Origin: Lineus longissimus
Lineage: Eukaryota; Nemertea; Pilidiophora; Heteronemertea; Lineidae
Assembly: GCF_910592395.1 (NCBI RefSeq)
Contig: NC_088315.1
Coordinates: forward strand, 15,359,808 to 15,423,807
Length of the DNA: 64,000 nucleotides
Direction of reading: 5' to 3'
Part shown: positions 1 through 11,255 of the stretch, one piece after another
Position numbering within the stretch: the first letter of the stretch is position 1
Layout of the letters: each line of letters begins with the position of its first letter
Notes under the pieces: generated by a model
Told to the model about the DNA's origin: nothing
Database searches by the model: none
What the model saw: the letters and a program-made list of their open reading frames with translations, nothing else
Program-made: the position numbers and the translations under genes

Positions 1-64
1 GTCGATGTTCGAGTTCTTCAAAACAGCCTTCCTCAGGCTTTTGTGAGGAGGGAGGGATACCGAT

Positions 65-1010
65 TTGGAAATCCTGTTTGAAAAACTTGACATCGACAAC
101 TTGAATATCAGCGAGGAACAGCGTTCAACGGTGAAAAATCTAATCACTAAACATCAGTTAGTGTTTTCAATGAAAGATTTCGATCTGGCAAAGACAACAA
201 TATTCGACCACACTATAGAAACAGATGATGCTGTTCCGATCAAACAGAGGCCACGTCGAGTCCCGCCCCACCAACAGCAGTTTGTGGATCATACTGTGAA
301 GGAGTTACTCGATCGAGGGTTGATCACAGAGTCACAGAGCCCATGGACCTCTCCCATAGTTCTCCCTAAGAAGCATAATGGTTCGTATAGGCTATGTGTA
401 GACTATAGGTGGTTGAACGCCTGTACAGTGAAATCAGCACAGCCATTAGCCAGGATAGATGACACATTGAATCAGCTGTCCGGGTCCATCTACTTTTCAT
501 GCCTGGACTGTGCTAGTGGATATTGGCAAGTGGGCGTGGCTGCTGAGGATCGGGCGAAGACATCGTTTGTGACCGGGGTCAATCAGTATGAATGGCGGTC
601 AATGCCGTTTGGTTTGACGGGAGCCCCGGCGATGTTCACGAGACTTATGAATGTGGTGCTGGGTGGTCTTGATTTCTGCTTAGTCTACCTCAATGATATT
701 ATTATTCATTCCTCGTCCTTTGCTGAGCACATCGATCAACTGGCCCAGGTCTTCAGTCACCTAAAAGAAGCCAATCTTAAACTCAAACCCAGTAAATGTA
801 AACTACTCCAAGATATGGTGAAGTTTTTGGGACACACTGTAGATTTCAGAGGAGTATCAACCGATCCAGAGAAGATCCAGAAGATTGTGGACTGGCCGAC
901 GCCAACCACCGTCACTGAAGTTAGAGCTTTCATGGGGTTGGCTACCAATTACCAGAGGTTTGTGCCTGATTTTGCGAAAATTGCTGATCCTCTTCATGCA
1001 TTGACAAGAA
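65..1010 (+). pseudogene. Ty3/gypsy reverse transcriptase (element A), mutated active site
   Basis: This open stretch of about 315 codons covers the RT palm and fingers. Visible blocks include SPIVLPKKHNGSYRLCVDYR near residue 95, LDCASGYWQV near 145 and MPFGLTGAPAMF near 180. The polymerase box reads YLNDII at about residue 207 where the family has Y-x-D-D, so the first catalytic Asp of that box is replaced by Asn. The connection domain follows (PSKCKLL, KFLGHTV, MGLATNYQRFVPDF). Translation then runs into the inserted repeat and gains about 30 foreign residues. RNase H resumes after the insert at 2134. The true start lies left of the window or in another frame, so the first ATG is not a native start. 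Dead copy. Confidence 0.85.
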
Positions 1011-2048
1011 TGAAATGGCCAGGGCCATTGTGCTCACCTCATGTGGAGGAAAGATGGATAAAGAGCATGGTATTGTGTCATGTAGTGTTAGGTTTGATGT
1101 AGGTCCAAGCAATTACAATTTCCCCAAAATGGCCAATTTACAGTACATTCGACCTCTGTGACCTTGAAAAGTAGGTCAAATCAAAGAAGACCCGGGTGAC
1201 ACATTGAATGGTTGTTAGAATTAGATGTACCTATGATATAAAATTGGTGCCAATCGGGCAAGTCATTACTAGGAATAATGGCATTTTGAAGAATTTAGGA
1301 TTTGGCCCCCTCCCTGGAGGCCAAACGGCAAATCAGATTGCACCAAACTTCGGTACCTGAGATCACCTGACCAAGGGGTACATGTGTACTTAATTTGTGA
1401 TCAATAGTCATTGCAGTTAAGAAACGTGCCATAGTTACGGCCTGACGGCGAATTTACGCCATTTGACCTCTGTGACCTTGACAAGAAGGTCAAATTAAAA
1501 ACCTGTGTGACATATACTGTATGTTGGTTACATGTACCCATGATATAAAATTGGTGGCAATCGGGCAAGAAGTTAAGGAATAATCACATTTTTAAGGTTT
1601 TTGGATTTTGCCCCCTGGTGGTCAAGTGGTGAATCATATTGGACCAAACTTCGGTCCCTGAGATCACCTGACTAAGGGGTAAATGTGTACCAAATTTGGT
1701 ATCAATAGTCATTGCAGTTTAGAAACGTGCCATTGTTACATCCTAACGGCCAATTTACACCATTTGACCTCTGTGACCTTGAAAAGGAGGTCAAATCAAA
1801 AACCCGGAGGATATATGATGCACCTTTGCTAGAAGTACCTACCATATTTTTTTCAAAATTTCCCGACTACTATTAAGGGAGATATTGCATATTTTCACTT
1901 TTAACGTTTGGCCCCCTGGTGGCCAAACCATGAAACGAATCGGACCGAAACTTGGTCTCCTAGGTGTCATTACATAAGGGTACATGTTTACCAAGTTTCA
2001 ACTCAATAGCTCTAACAGTTACGAAACGTGCCCTGCTAACGGACGACG

Positions 2049-2080
<32 letters not shown>

Positions 2081-2133
2081 ACGACGGACGCCACGGTATG
2101 GGATAAGCTCACCTCTGCTAAGAGGTGAGCTAA
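1011..2133 (+). mobile_element. Helitron-like non-autonomous repeat with tandem core, copy 1
   Basis: The 1,123-bp repeat is nearly identical to 57851-58884 except for about 90 bp missing from that copy. Inside are about three monomers of roughly 305 bp, each with GGCCCCCTGGTGG and GACCTCTGTGACCTTGA words, then a (GAC)n tract at 2041-2095. The 3' end is an 11-bp-stem hairpin (AGCTCACCTCT, loop GCTA, AGAGGTGAGCT) closing in CTAA. Cutting it out restores the gypsy frame exactly, with no target-site duplication. This matches rolling-circle (Helitron, or HINE/pearl-type) non-autonomous elements. The 5' end starts near TGAAATGG rather than the canonical TC, so the subclass is uncertain. Ends are ±2 bp. 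Confidence 0.65.
2041..2096 (+). repeat. (GAC)n/GGAC microsatellite inside the Helitron-like repeat
   Basis: A run of GAC triplets with GGAC interruptions lies just before the 3' hairpin of the element. The same position in copy 2 (about 58765-58845) has a longer and differently interrupted tract. Confidence 0.9.
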
Positions 2134-3450
2134 AAAATGTACCCTTCATCTGGACTAAACAGTGCGAAAACTCATTTCAAGAACTCAAGGAAAAGCTCAC
2201 TTCTTCTCCAGTCTTAGCTCATCCAGATTTCACTGAGGGTGCTGGGCGATTTATCCTAGATTGTGACGCGTCGGATACAGCCTTGGGCAGAGTTTTATCC
2301 CAATAACAATCTGATGGGACAGAAAAAGTTTTGGCTTATGGTAGTAAGACCCTGCAGGGAGGAGAACTCAATTATTGCACGACCCGTCGGGAGATGCTTG
2401 CATTTGTCACCTTTGCTGAGCACTACCGATACTACCTCCTTGGCAAGAAGTTTCTTGTGAGAACCGACAATATGACACTCCGTTGGCTGTTGAACTTTAA
2501 GGAGCCCTCAGGCCAAATAGCACGATGGCTGGAGCGGTTGGCAGAGTTTAATTACAACATTGAAATCGCCTGGGTGTACGTCATGGCAATGCAGATGCTC
2601 TGTCCCGTTTGCCCCGTGGACAACACCATTATGGTGACTGCCCCACATGTGGGCCTACCGGGATGAAGAAAGAGCCCAAGATCGCGTCAATCAACGTCAT
2701 CAGATCGGGAGATACAACTACCGACAATCAACCCCCGTTCGCTCGTCCCAGACAGATATCAAGACAGCTCAGCAGAATGACCCTGATTTAAGAAACATCT
2801 ATGAACACTTTTCAGCAGACCTGGGGGAGCCCAATGAACGAGTCTTGCAGAGTTGTAGCTCCCAGGAAAGAGCAATCTGGGCCCAGCGCCAACAGCTCCA
2901 GTTGATTGATGGAATTCTCTATTTCATCCTGGATAACCAACGTCCCAGGCTGGTGCTACCAAAGTCATTAATTGAGCCGGCCTTGGCTCAGGTTTTGGTG
3001 GAGCACACCTTGGCATCCGAAAAACCCAATCGAAAGTGAAGCTCCGTTGCTGGCGCCCCGGGTTGAAACGTCACCTAATCGACTACATTCGAACGTGCGC
3101 GGTATGCCAGAAATGCAAGTCACTGGGTCCAAGATATAAAGCACCATTGAATCCTAAACCAGCAGGGCGCCGAAACCAAAGACTCCACATCGATGTAATT
3201 GGCTAGATCAACCCGCCATCAAAGAGAGGAAATAACTTCATTCTTGTTGCGCAAGATGCGTTTACAAAATGGCCAAATGCCTGGGCTCTGCGGAATGTCA
3301 GGGCTACGACCTGTGCAAGGGTCCTGGTGAACGAGTGGGTTAGCCGTTTCGGAGTCCCTGAGAATATCCACAATGACCAAGGGAGTATTTTGAGTCGTGT
3401 GTGTTCCAAGAAATGTGTAAGCTTTGTCAAACATTTTGAGGATCATAGAG
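2134..3450 (+). pseudogene. Ty3/gypsy RNase H and integrase remnant (element A)
   Basis: RNase H resumes directly after the repeat with FILDCDASDTALG near 2250, LAYGSKTLQ near 2335 and FLVRTDNMTLRWLL near 2455. A stop at about 2305 and a frame change near 2600 interrupt it. Residues encoded at 2770-3000 form the linker to the integrase. The H2-C2 finger is read in another frame (HLGIRKTQ near 3020; TCAVCQKC near 3100). The core follows with HIDVIG near 3195 (first Asp, followed by a stop), FTKWPNAW near 3265 and NDQGS near 3375 (second Asp). The frame breaks down after about 3450, before the catalytic Glu. Element A therefore lacks a complete integrase and the 3' LTR. Confidence 0.8.
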
Positions 3451-4222
3451 GGATTCATGCATTCCAAGGGGCTGACTCTAACGCAGATTAGGGATGTGCA
3501 GGGCAAGTGGAGTGACCGGATTGTACGTAAGGTGTAGGATTTCGCTGTGGTACGGGGACGCCCAATACTTTTGTTGGTGGATTCCATGTTTAAGCTCTGT
3601 AAGCCTTCACAACAGGTTTTCCCATTGGCCTTCTCCGGTCAGCGGGCCGAAGAATTGAGATATATGTTGGAGACAGTTCAACTGTATGATATCTCGTTGT
3701 ATTACGCGCAGTAAAGTGGCGCCATCTAGATCTCGTTTGTAAAAACACAGTTGGAGATGATTAAAATGGCCGAGTCGTTTGTAACTCCTTTTTCCTCGTT
3801 AAGTCCGTAAACCTGGAGGACAGCACAGCCCGAGACGAAATATCGTGCAACTGGCGACCAACCCCAAGACTTTCCGAGGGTTAGCTACATGCGACAGCGC
3901 TGTCAATGTCAACTTGTGATAGTATTAGTATTTCGGCCATGATCCGCCGTGTACTCCTGGCATGTATGACCATGATGACTGTGGTCAGTGTGGACAATGT
4001 ACTGCACCTGTACAAATGTGTATCATCAATGGTGATTCCATATCGTTACGTGTATGTAGTGGTGTAGTGTATGCACGCTATACAGACTGTTCCAACACAC
4101 GTTTGTGCGATTGATGCAGCAGACATGTGAAATTGGTGGATAATATGGTGCTGTAAGTGTAAAAGGGAACGTTTTGACATAGGATTTCGAGTACCGGTAG
4201 TACAGTGTTTACATTCAGACCG
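3451..4222. other. Junction region; weak SGNH-like remnant and possible LTR/primer site
   Basis: Between the gypsy A integrase remnant and the SGNH fragment there is no sound gene. The + strand at about 3545-3690 reads as a short degraded block (RGRPILLLVDSMF, then an FSGQRAEEL-type stretch) resembling SGNH block I with Val for Gly. A TGTTGG..GTGCA segment (3665-3849) followed by TGGCGACCAACCCC at 3852 has the shape of a short LTR plus primer-binding site. No second LTR exists in the window to confirm it. Confidence 0.3.
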
Positions 4223-4685
4223 ATGCCAGGCCAGCGTGTTCTTGTCACCGGACACTCCTTCGTACACAGGTACCGCAACTTTCTTGAACCAACTGAAAGA
4301 CCGAAATCACTATATCGGGACTTTGCCCCAGATAAACACTTTCTCCAGAGGCAATCCTAGTCGAGAAGCAAAGGAGGACTGAAATGCGATAGGCAAGGAA
4401 TTGCTTTTATTTATAGCACTGCCGTACAGCGTGTGCAGCCTGACCTCATTGTTTTGGAATTGGGGACCAACGATATGTGGCCCTAACGTTGATGCTAGGA
4501 CCGTTGCTGCCAGCATTGTGAATTTGGCCAAGGACCTTATTTCTGAAACTACCGTAAAAGCCGTAGCTCTTTGTGGTGAAGTTGATCGGTGGCGCCACGG
4601 GTACACCACACACCCAGACTTCGCAGAGCGGAGGAGGATCATCAATGAGACTTTATCCCTTTTGTATACACATATTATCATATAA
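4223..4685 (+). pseudogene. SGNH/GDSL-type esterase domain fragment
   Basis: From ATG 4223 the frame reads MPGQRVLVTGHSFVHRYRN, whose GHS is the block I nucleophile signature of SGNH hydrolases. After one stop at about 4361 the same frame reaches QPDLIVLELGTNDMW near 4437-4475, the block III GxND motif. The domain continues in the next frame at 4480-4685 (NVDARTVAASIVNLAKDL, then HTHPDF-like and RRRIINETLSL blocks). One frameshift and one stop therefore break it. SGNH domains occur in ORF1 of CR1-type LINEs and in other retroelements of marine invertebrates. This fragment lies just ahead of a gag ORF, so it may be a 5' ORF of that retrotransposon or an unrelated remnant. Confidence 0.6.
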
Positions 4686-4967
4686 TATTGTATTATTGTG
4701 TACCGTACTTCAATACACGCATTTTGTCATTCCTTTTCAGGGCAGATGTAGGCCTATAGTATTACAGTGTTACACATTTGTTACACATGTCCATCTTCAA
4801 GGGTTCACTTTAGCTACGTGCGATTTAAGTAGTATGAGTATTCGCCAGTGGTGTACATTTTATATTACGCATCGCATATTTGGTATTGTATGTTGTTGAT
4901 TGCGTGTTTGTGTGTTGTTTGTGTTGTTTGAGTCTTATTTTTGCAGATTCCGATTGAAATTGGGATT

Positions 4968-6311
4968 ATGGCTGACCTGATAGATGAGGGCATGTGCCTG
5001 CGAGGCAGACAGCACCCAGCACCTGGTATTCCGCCAGTCCGAAGGCCAATACCGCGACCACGCACCCCACAAATCCCGAAACCTCGACCACCACCACCGA
5101 TGTCACTTTTAGGCACTATTAGAAAGAAAATATTTGATACATACTCATGGATCAAGCAGGAAGTGGCAAATAGGACGTCATACCAGCATGTACCCATGGA
5201 GGAAACTTTGCCCATGCCACAAAACTTGACCCCTCGACCGAGGACGTCAACTCCTGCACCGCCCCGACTTGTATGGGGAGAGGAACAACATTTTCAAGAT
5301 GCCCTGCCCCCAGAGGCACTTGTAGGATTACCACAGAAAGAAGAAACTTTTAAAGATGCCCTATCCCCAGGGACACATGCAGATGTATCCCAGAGGGAAC
5401 CTAATACTGATGCTGACATGCCTTCTGCTGAAACATCTATCGTCAACAACTACCACCATTGTTCTTTTGGCAATACAGGCAGCTCATCATCAATTTCTTC
5501 ACCACAGGCTAAGCGTTACCCTAAACTACCTGTTTTCGATGACAGCAAATTGGACTTTGAGAGTTATTTGGCAAATCTCCAGGCAGTTACCGTTGGATGG
5601 TCATCAGCTGAACGACTGTCACTTATTAGAGAGAAGCTAGAGGGCAAAGCGGCTAAGGTCCTGGCTAGCTTGGATCTTGTTGGAGATGACGTGACGTTCG
5701 AGAAACTAGTAAAAGCCCTTGAAAATCACTATGTTGGAGAGCGATCGGAATGGATGGCACGGCTCAGAGATAACAAGCGAGAGCAAGATGAAACATTGAA
5801 GGACCTCGCCTTCCGCATCAACCTCTACTGCATGAGAGCTTATGGACAGAACCCGCAAGACCAGGGCCACCATTTCTACTTTGCATTGCATGAGACTCCC
5901 CTTGGCAACAAATTATATGAGTACAAGGATCGGTCCCTTGATGAAGAACTGGGCAAAGCTAAATCTTACGAGAGCCATCTTCTAGCAACGAACCAACCTG
6001 TACAAAGCCGAGATGGTCACCAAGTTTCTGCGGTAAACGATTTTCAAGCTGTTTCATCCAGACAATCCTATCCACGTGGAAGAGGACATGGGGGACGAGG
6101 TTATGGCTGTGGCCGTGGCCGATACCAATCGCAGGATAGACGACAACAGCCGGAGGAGAGGAAATGCCACATCTGTCATGAGACTTCGCACTATTGGCGA
6201 CGCTGCCCAAGGGCCCTTGAATATTTCGGTACGGCTAGCAACCCACCAACCTCGAGTAATTATAGTCAAACAGAACATGTACCTACTGATAACCAGGTTT
6301 TACCCAAGTAG
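4968..6311 (+). CDS. Ty3/gypsy Gag-like protein with zinc knuckle (element B)
   Basis: The frame of about 447 codons is uninterrupted, starting at ATG 4968. The N-terminal third is proline-rich and acidic (RPIPRPRTPQIPKPRPPP near residue 25). A helical gag core follows (about residues 180-330; LPVFDDSKLDFESYLANLQ, LIREKLEGKAAKVL). A glycine/arginine-rich strip (about 375-400) leads to one CCHC knuckle, CHICHETSHYWRRC (C-x2-C-x4-H-x4-C), near residue 410. Gag packages element RNA; the knuckle binds nucleic acid. A polypyrimidine tract and TTGCAG just before 4947 look like a splice acceptor, so the upstream SGNH fragment could once have been joined. Gag is the only intact frame of this element; its pol is broken. 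Confidence 0.8.
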   Translation: MADLIDEGMCLRGRQHPAPGIPPVRRPIPRPRTPQIPKPRPPPPMSLLGTIRKKIFDTYSWIKQEVANRTSYQHVPMEETLPMPQNLTPRPRTSTPAPPRLVWGEEQHFQDALPPEALVGLPQKEETFKDALSPGTHADVSQREPNTDADMPSAETSIVNNYHHCSFGNTGSSSSISSPQAKRYPKLPVFDDSKLDFESYLANLQAVTVGWSSAERLSLIREKLEGKAAKVLASLDLVGDDVTFEKLVKALENHYVGERSEWMARLRDNKREQDETLKDLAFRINLYCMRAYGQNPQDQGHHFYFALHETPLGNKLYEYKDRSLDEELGKAKSYESHLLATNQPVQSRDGHQVSAVNDFQAVSSRQSYPRGRGHGGRGYGCGRGRYQSQDRRQQPEERKCHICHETSHYWRRCPRALEYFGTASNPPTSSNYSQTEHVPTDNQVLPK

Positions 6312-6369
6312 GCCGCACTAACCATCATGATGGGGAGTGCGGCCCGGATGTTTGTCTTTTCAGGCCCAA

Positions 6370-9117
6370 AGTTATAGAACATCTTATCTCAATGGACTGC
6401 CATCGTGTTTCCTTCTTGATACTGGATCTATCTTTTCCTTCTTGTCAGCTGCAACCTATTACAAGATCCCAAAGTCATACCGCCCAACTTTGAAACCATC
6501 TAACAAGACAATGTGTAGGGCGGATGGACAGTCTGGTTTGTAGATTATTGGACAAGTGAATATGCCCGTCAGGATCCAAGACCAGCAGTTTTTCTTTACC
6601 TTGGATGTAGTGGAAATGGCTAATATGGATGGAATATGGGGGATGGATTTTATGAATAAGTTTGGAGTGGATATGAAATTAAGTGTTTCAACTTATACTT
6701 TTGCCAGAAAAGAGTACCCAATATCATCCAACAAACATGATCTTCTCCCACATTCAGTATCACTGCTCCAGTCTGTTACACTTGAACCAGGGGATGAATG
6801 TGTCCTGAATGCAAGATTGAATAGTCCTTACTGTCAACACCAGACTGTTGTATTTGAGCCTGGCGTACATTTCAGTAACAGATACGATATACTGCCAGCA
6901 AAGTCACTATCTTTCCAAGCCAGAAAGCGACGTGCAGTTCCAGTGCAACTCCTGAATCCTACCGAAAGTCCTGTTGTTATACCGAAAGGTACTCTAGTTG
7001 GATATCTCTTTCCATCTGATGAAATATCTGAGGCTGATTTCTCGAACTCTGGAGACAAGCCTGTGGCAACCTGTGGCAACCTGTGGCAACATGTGAACAA
7101 CACCAAGGGAGTGATACTGTTTGTTCTATTGAATGTTACTCCCTCAACGAACTAGAATCCGAGCTACCTGAGCATTTGCAAGACCTCTATGACAAGTCTT
7201 CAATTAATTTGAATCCAGATGAGAAGAGACAACTTGCAGCCCTTTTGTTGAGATACCACAATACCTTTTCATCCTCGCCAACTGACCTTTGACACTGGCG
7301 ATGCTAAACTGTTTCGGGTTCCTCTTAGGAGACAAGGTGCTTAGAAAGAGAAAATCATTAAAGAAGCTGTGAAGGAGGGGTTACAGAGTGGAATCCTGCA
7401 AAACGCATCTGGCCCGTGGGCATCCGCACCCGTTATTGTGTCTAAAAAGGATGGATCTTCAAGATTTTGTGTCGACTTTCATTTGTTGAATAAGCTCACC
7501 AAGATTGACAGCTATCCACTGCCGAGATTTGACGAATGCATTGATTCTCTGTATGGCAGCTCTCTATTTTGTACCCTTGACCTCATGTTCGGATATTGGC
7601 AAGTTCCTTTGCGGTCCGCCGATTATCGAGAAAAGACAGCTTTCTTGACGAAGAATGTCCTATTTCAATTTACAGTTCTCCCCTTTGGCCTTAATTGTGC
7701 CCCTGCTACATTTGAACGACTAATGGAGACCGTCCTGCATGGCCTCCAATGGGAGCGATGTTTAGTATACTTTGATGACATCTGCATTTTTGGTTGATCA
7801 TTTGCTGAAACTCTACATAACTTGCAACTTGTACTAGACCGTTTTGAGAAAGCCAACCTTAAACTCAAACCTTCGAAATGCTCCCTGATGTAAGAGTCTA
7901 TAGAATACCTGGGTCACCACATTTCAAGTAAAGGCATTAGACCGTTGGATAGCAAACTGGAATCAGTTCGTGATTGGCCATCACCAGCACGCGTACCACC
8001 ACATCTATTGCCTCGAGAAGTAAAGAGTTTATTGGGTCTCGTCGGATACTATAGACACTTTATTCGGAATATGGGTCACATCTCAGCTCCTCTTTTTGCC
8101 TTGACCAAGAAGAAAAGTAAACTCGTTTGGACAGAAGAATGTGAGGCTGTGTTCAACCGTCTCAAGGCAGCGCTTATCAATGCCCCGATTCTGTCATTTC
8201 CAGATGTCAAAGGCAGCCATTTCATATTGGATACAGACGCTTCAAACACAGGCATCGGGGGTGTCCTAAGTCAGATCCAGGATGGCCATGAGAAGGTGAT
8301 AGGTTATTTTTCCAAACTGTTGTCCGATAGTAAAAGGGCTTACTGTATTACCAAGAGAGAATTTTTAGCAGTGATCCGAAGTGTACAGAACTTTAAACCA
8401 TACCTTTATGGATAACATTTTCTGATCAGAACGGATAATTCAGTTGTCCGTCACATGTTGACCCTCACCGACTCCAACGAACAAATCCAGAGTTGGCAAC
8501 TTTTCATGTCACAGTTTAAATATGATTCAGTCCATAGGCCTGGACTGAAGCATCTCAATGCTGATGCCATGAGCCGTCAACCCTGCGTACAGTGTGGTAA
8601 TGATGAAGAACCTGCTGATCAGCCTGCTTCTCGAAAGCCACGACGTCTGAGGAAGAAACAAGACATAATCGTACCTCCTTGTGCACACTCATCTGTTACC
8701 GACCACATCATTGATGACACAGTGGATGATTTGATGATAAGTTGCAATGCTGTAACTACTCGAGCACAACATGCTAAACAGAAGGCTGAATCACATTCTC
8801 AGGTGAACTCTGAAGTCAAAGAACAGGAGAATTTTCCTCACCACATCAAGTCTTTGCAACTATCTGATCCTGATATCGCCCCGATCATGCAACTAAAACT
8901 ACAAGGTTCTGATTATCCTTCCTATCGTTCCATATCCGCTGAGAGTCTCAGTGCAAAGGCACTATGGCAGCACTGGAGAAACCTCATAATTAAGGACGGA
9001 ATCCTCTACCGGAGGTTGGTTGTGCCAAACAAGGATACAAGACACCAAGTAGTTGTTCCAAGGGTTATCAAGACTGATATCATGCAGCAGCTCCACTCGC
9101 AGCCTACCGCGGGACGG
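6370..9117 (+). pseudogene. Ty3/gypsy Pol (protease-RT-RNase H-integrase start), element B
   Basis: The protease shows CFLLDTGSIFSFL near 6410, so the DTGS active site is kept, with a stop at 6541. The linker region follows to 7292 and carries a triplicated 10-bp CCTGTGGCAA word near 7062-7091 that shifts the frame. RT blocks are SRFCVDFHLLN near 7470, LDLMFGYWQVPL near 7580 and LVYFDDICIFG near 7765, so the Y-x-D-D box is intact; a stop follows at 7797 and another near 7892. RNase H is visible as HFILDTDASNTGIGGVLSQ near 8220 and HFLIRTDNSVVRHML near 8420 (stop between, 8413). The integrase begins (LHSQPTAGRD near 9095), then homology ends near 9117. The element is 3'-truncated. Confidence 0.85.
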
Positions 9118-9243
9118 GACATTTTTTTGGAACGCTATTTTCCACACGTGCTTTTTCCTTCGACCAATCAGCGCTTTGTTTTTGTTCTAATTTTATCCTC
9201 TGGCATTGTGCATTAATTAGACATAGAAAAGTATGACTTACAG
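9118..9243. other. Junction between truncated gypsy B and the MULE gene
   Basis: Gypsy homology stops at about 9117. The following bases include ATTAATTAG and ACTTACAG, either of which could act as a splice acceptor for the next exon. No repeat ends are recognisable. Confidence 0.4.
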
Positions 9244-10535
9244 ATGGAATACGGAGACGACTATGGCTTGAAATGTGCTGATACGTTCATCTGCCCTGAT
9301 CTTCAATTTTGCTTTAGGTAAGCACATACTTGATCAAACCAGTCCAAAGTTTTACAAGTGTACTGTGTCATGGTCAAAGTGTACTGAAATGACATGGTGG
9401 CAGCTGCTACATATATATCAAAATATTCATTCCAGGTTATACTACAAGGCCTTCAAGAGTGAGTATGGAGAACCAAAAGGGGAGCAGTTGCTTAAGATGC
9501 TGGAAAGTAAGCTGGAGCAGTACAACAGTGACACTGGTCAGAAAAGTGCGGAGTCGAGAGTAGTTGGTGAGAAAGATGTTGCTGTGGCCATTGTGACCCT
9601 GTTAATGTGCCGTGTCCACGAACTGATTAAACATTCAGCAGAACTTGTATTTATTGATGATTCAGGAAATATGGATCGTCAAAGCTGCCGGGTCTTTCTT
9701 ATTCTTACGCACAGCTGTGCAGGAGGTTTGCCATTGGGAGTACTTATTACCACCAGTGAAAGTACAGAAACAATCACCAGTGCACTTGAATTGTACAATT
9801 CTTTCTTGGATGACAAGGCATTTTACGGGAGAGGTCCCTCCCCTGGTCCTCAGCTCATAATGACTGATGATAGTGCAGCAGAGAGACAGGCACTGCAAGC
9901 TGTGTACCCAGAGGCCATCTTGCTCTTGTGTGTCTTCCATGTATTGCAAGCTTTCTGGCGGTTTCTTTGGGATTCGAAAAATGGTGTTCGTAAGGAGGAC
10001 AGACCCTCAATTCTTATGCTTCTGAAGGGAATGGTATATGCTGACAGTGTTGACGCTCTAGAAGAAAAGTACGAGGCTGCAGTGAGAAACCCAGTTCTTC
10101 GCCGCTATGAGAATGTTGCCAAGCATCTAGAAGGCATTTATGGTAGGATAAAGGAATGGGCAATTTGTTATCGGAGTGACCTAAGGGTTCGCAATAATGA
10201 CACCAACAACTATGCGGAGGCAGCGATGCGTGTTATGAAAGACCAAATACTGGACAGAACAAGAGCCTACAATCTCATACAGCTTGCTGACTTCATGATG
10301 ACCAGACTGGAGTCCTACTTTGAAAGACGCCTTCTGGACATATGCAACAACCCACTAGACCGTGCCAGTTATTCGCGATTCCTTCCACACACAGCAACAG
10401 GGAAGAAGATTGATGAACATCGCATTGTCCAAACCAGCGAGATGACATTCACTGTCCCAAGTGAGACTGACAGTGGTGCAACGTACACCGTGGACATGAC
10501 AATTGGAGTATGCACCTGTCGGCTGGGAAAGACAG

Positions 10536-10673
10536 GTAAGAAGCAACAGGCGTTCACTAAATGTGACTTGGTTGACAAAAATATGGGATACATCAAAACC
10601 TATCAAAAGCAATAGAACATCCAAACACAGTTTGTTCTTGATCCATGTACATTATGTATTTTTGCCATTTCAG
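10536..10673 (+). other. Intron splitting the SWIM motif
   Basis: The 138-bp intron starts GTAAGAAGC and ends TTGCCATTTCAG. Removing it brings the C-x-C and C-x-H halves of the SWIM finger together as CTCRLGKTG-CPCKH. Confidence 0.8.
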
Positions 10674-11167
10674 GATGTCCATGCAAGCACCAGTTCCTTG
10701 TCTTGAAAAAGTATGGTCTCTCCTCCTGGATTTCATCCCAGTTCATGACTCATCAATGAGAAGATTGATATATCAGGTGGCAACTGGCAGCAGTACACCC
10801 CCAACTGAAGAATAATTTCAATCACTGCGCAGACCATTGGTTGAAGTCCTGCCTCAAGTAAACAACACCGTTGAAGAAGCTGTTGAAGTCGAACAGAGTG
10901 CTCAAGTGGACATCGTGGAGGAAATGGTTCCAGTCGGACTGGACCATGGTGATGATGCCATGTAATCTGAGGGTCAACCACCTGCAGATATGGAAGACAA
11001 AGGTTTTGACACATCCTCAATGGCATCTCTTACTCTGCAGCGTACACTTCAGAACAGGTTTGACATGAGGGACCTCAATAGAGCACATCCGTCTACTACA
11101 AAATTGGATCAAGGCCTGCCAGCAGGAAGCACATTGTTGAATGACCTGAATGGTGTGTTCTCTGACT

Positions 11168-11255
11168 TTGAAGAGCGCTACAGAGCAAACCCAGAGTACT
11201 TTGAAAAACCATTGAAGAGCGCTACAGAGCAAACCCAGAGTACTTTGAAAAACCA
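11168..11255 (+). repeat. 44-bp exact tandem duplication in the MULE 3' region
   Basis: The unit starting TTGAAGAGCGCTACAGAGCA occurs twice in direct succession (11168-11211 and 11212-11255). Because 44 is not a multiple of three it shifts the reading frame into the 11256-11585 frame. Confidence 0.9.

Larger units (their letters stand above)
1..3450 (+). mobile_element. Decayed Ty3/gypsy retrotransposon A (pol part, split by a repeat)
   Basis: The pol order is reverse transcriptase, RNase H, integrase zinc finger, integrase core. The element is cut by the window edge on the left and has lost everything after the second catalytic Asp region of the integrase on the right. A 1.1 kb Helitron-like repeat (1011-2133) sits between RT and RNase H. 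No LTR of this copy is visible. Several frameshifts and stops show it is dead. Confidence 0.85.

Noticed and set aside
1-9117. Endogenous retrovirus with envelope gene
   Set aside because: Gag and Pol blocks are Ty3/gypsy type and no envelope-like membrane protein frame is present; the SGNH fragment is an esterase fold.
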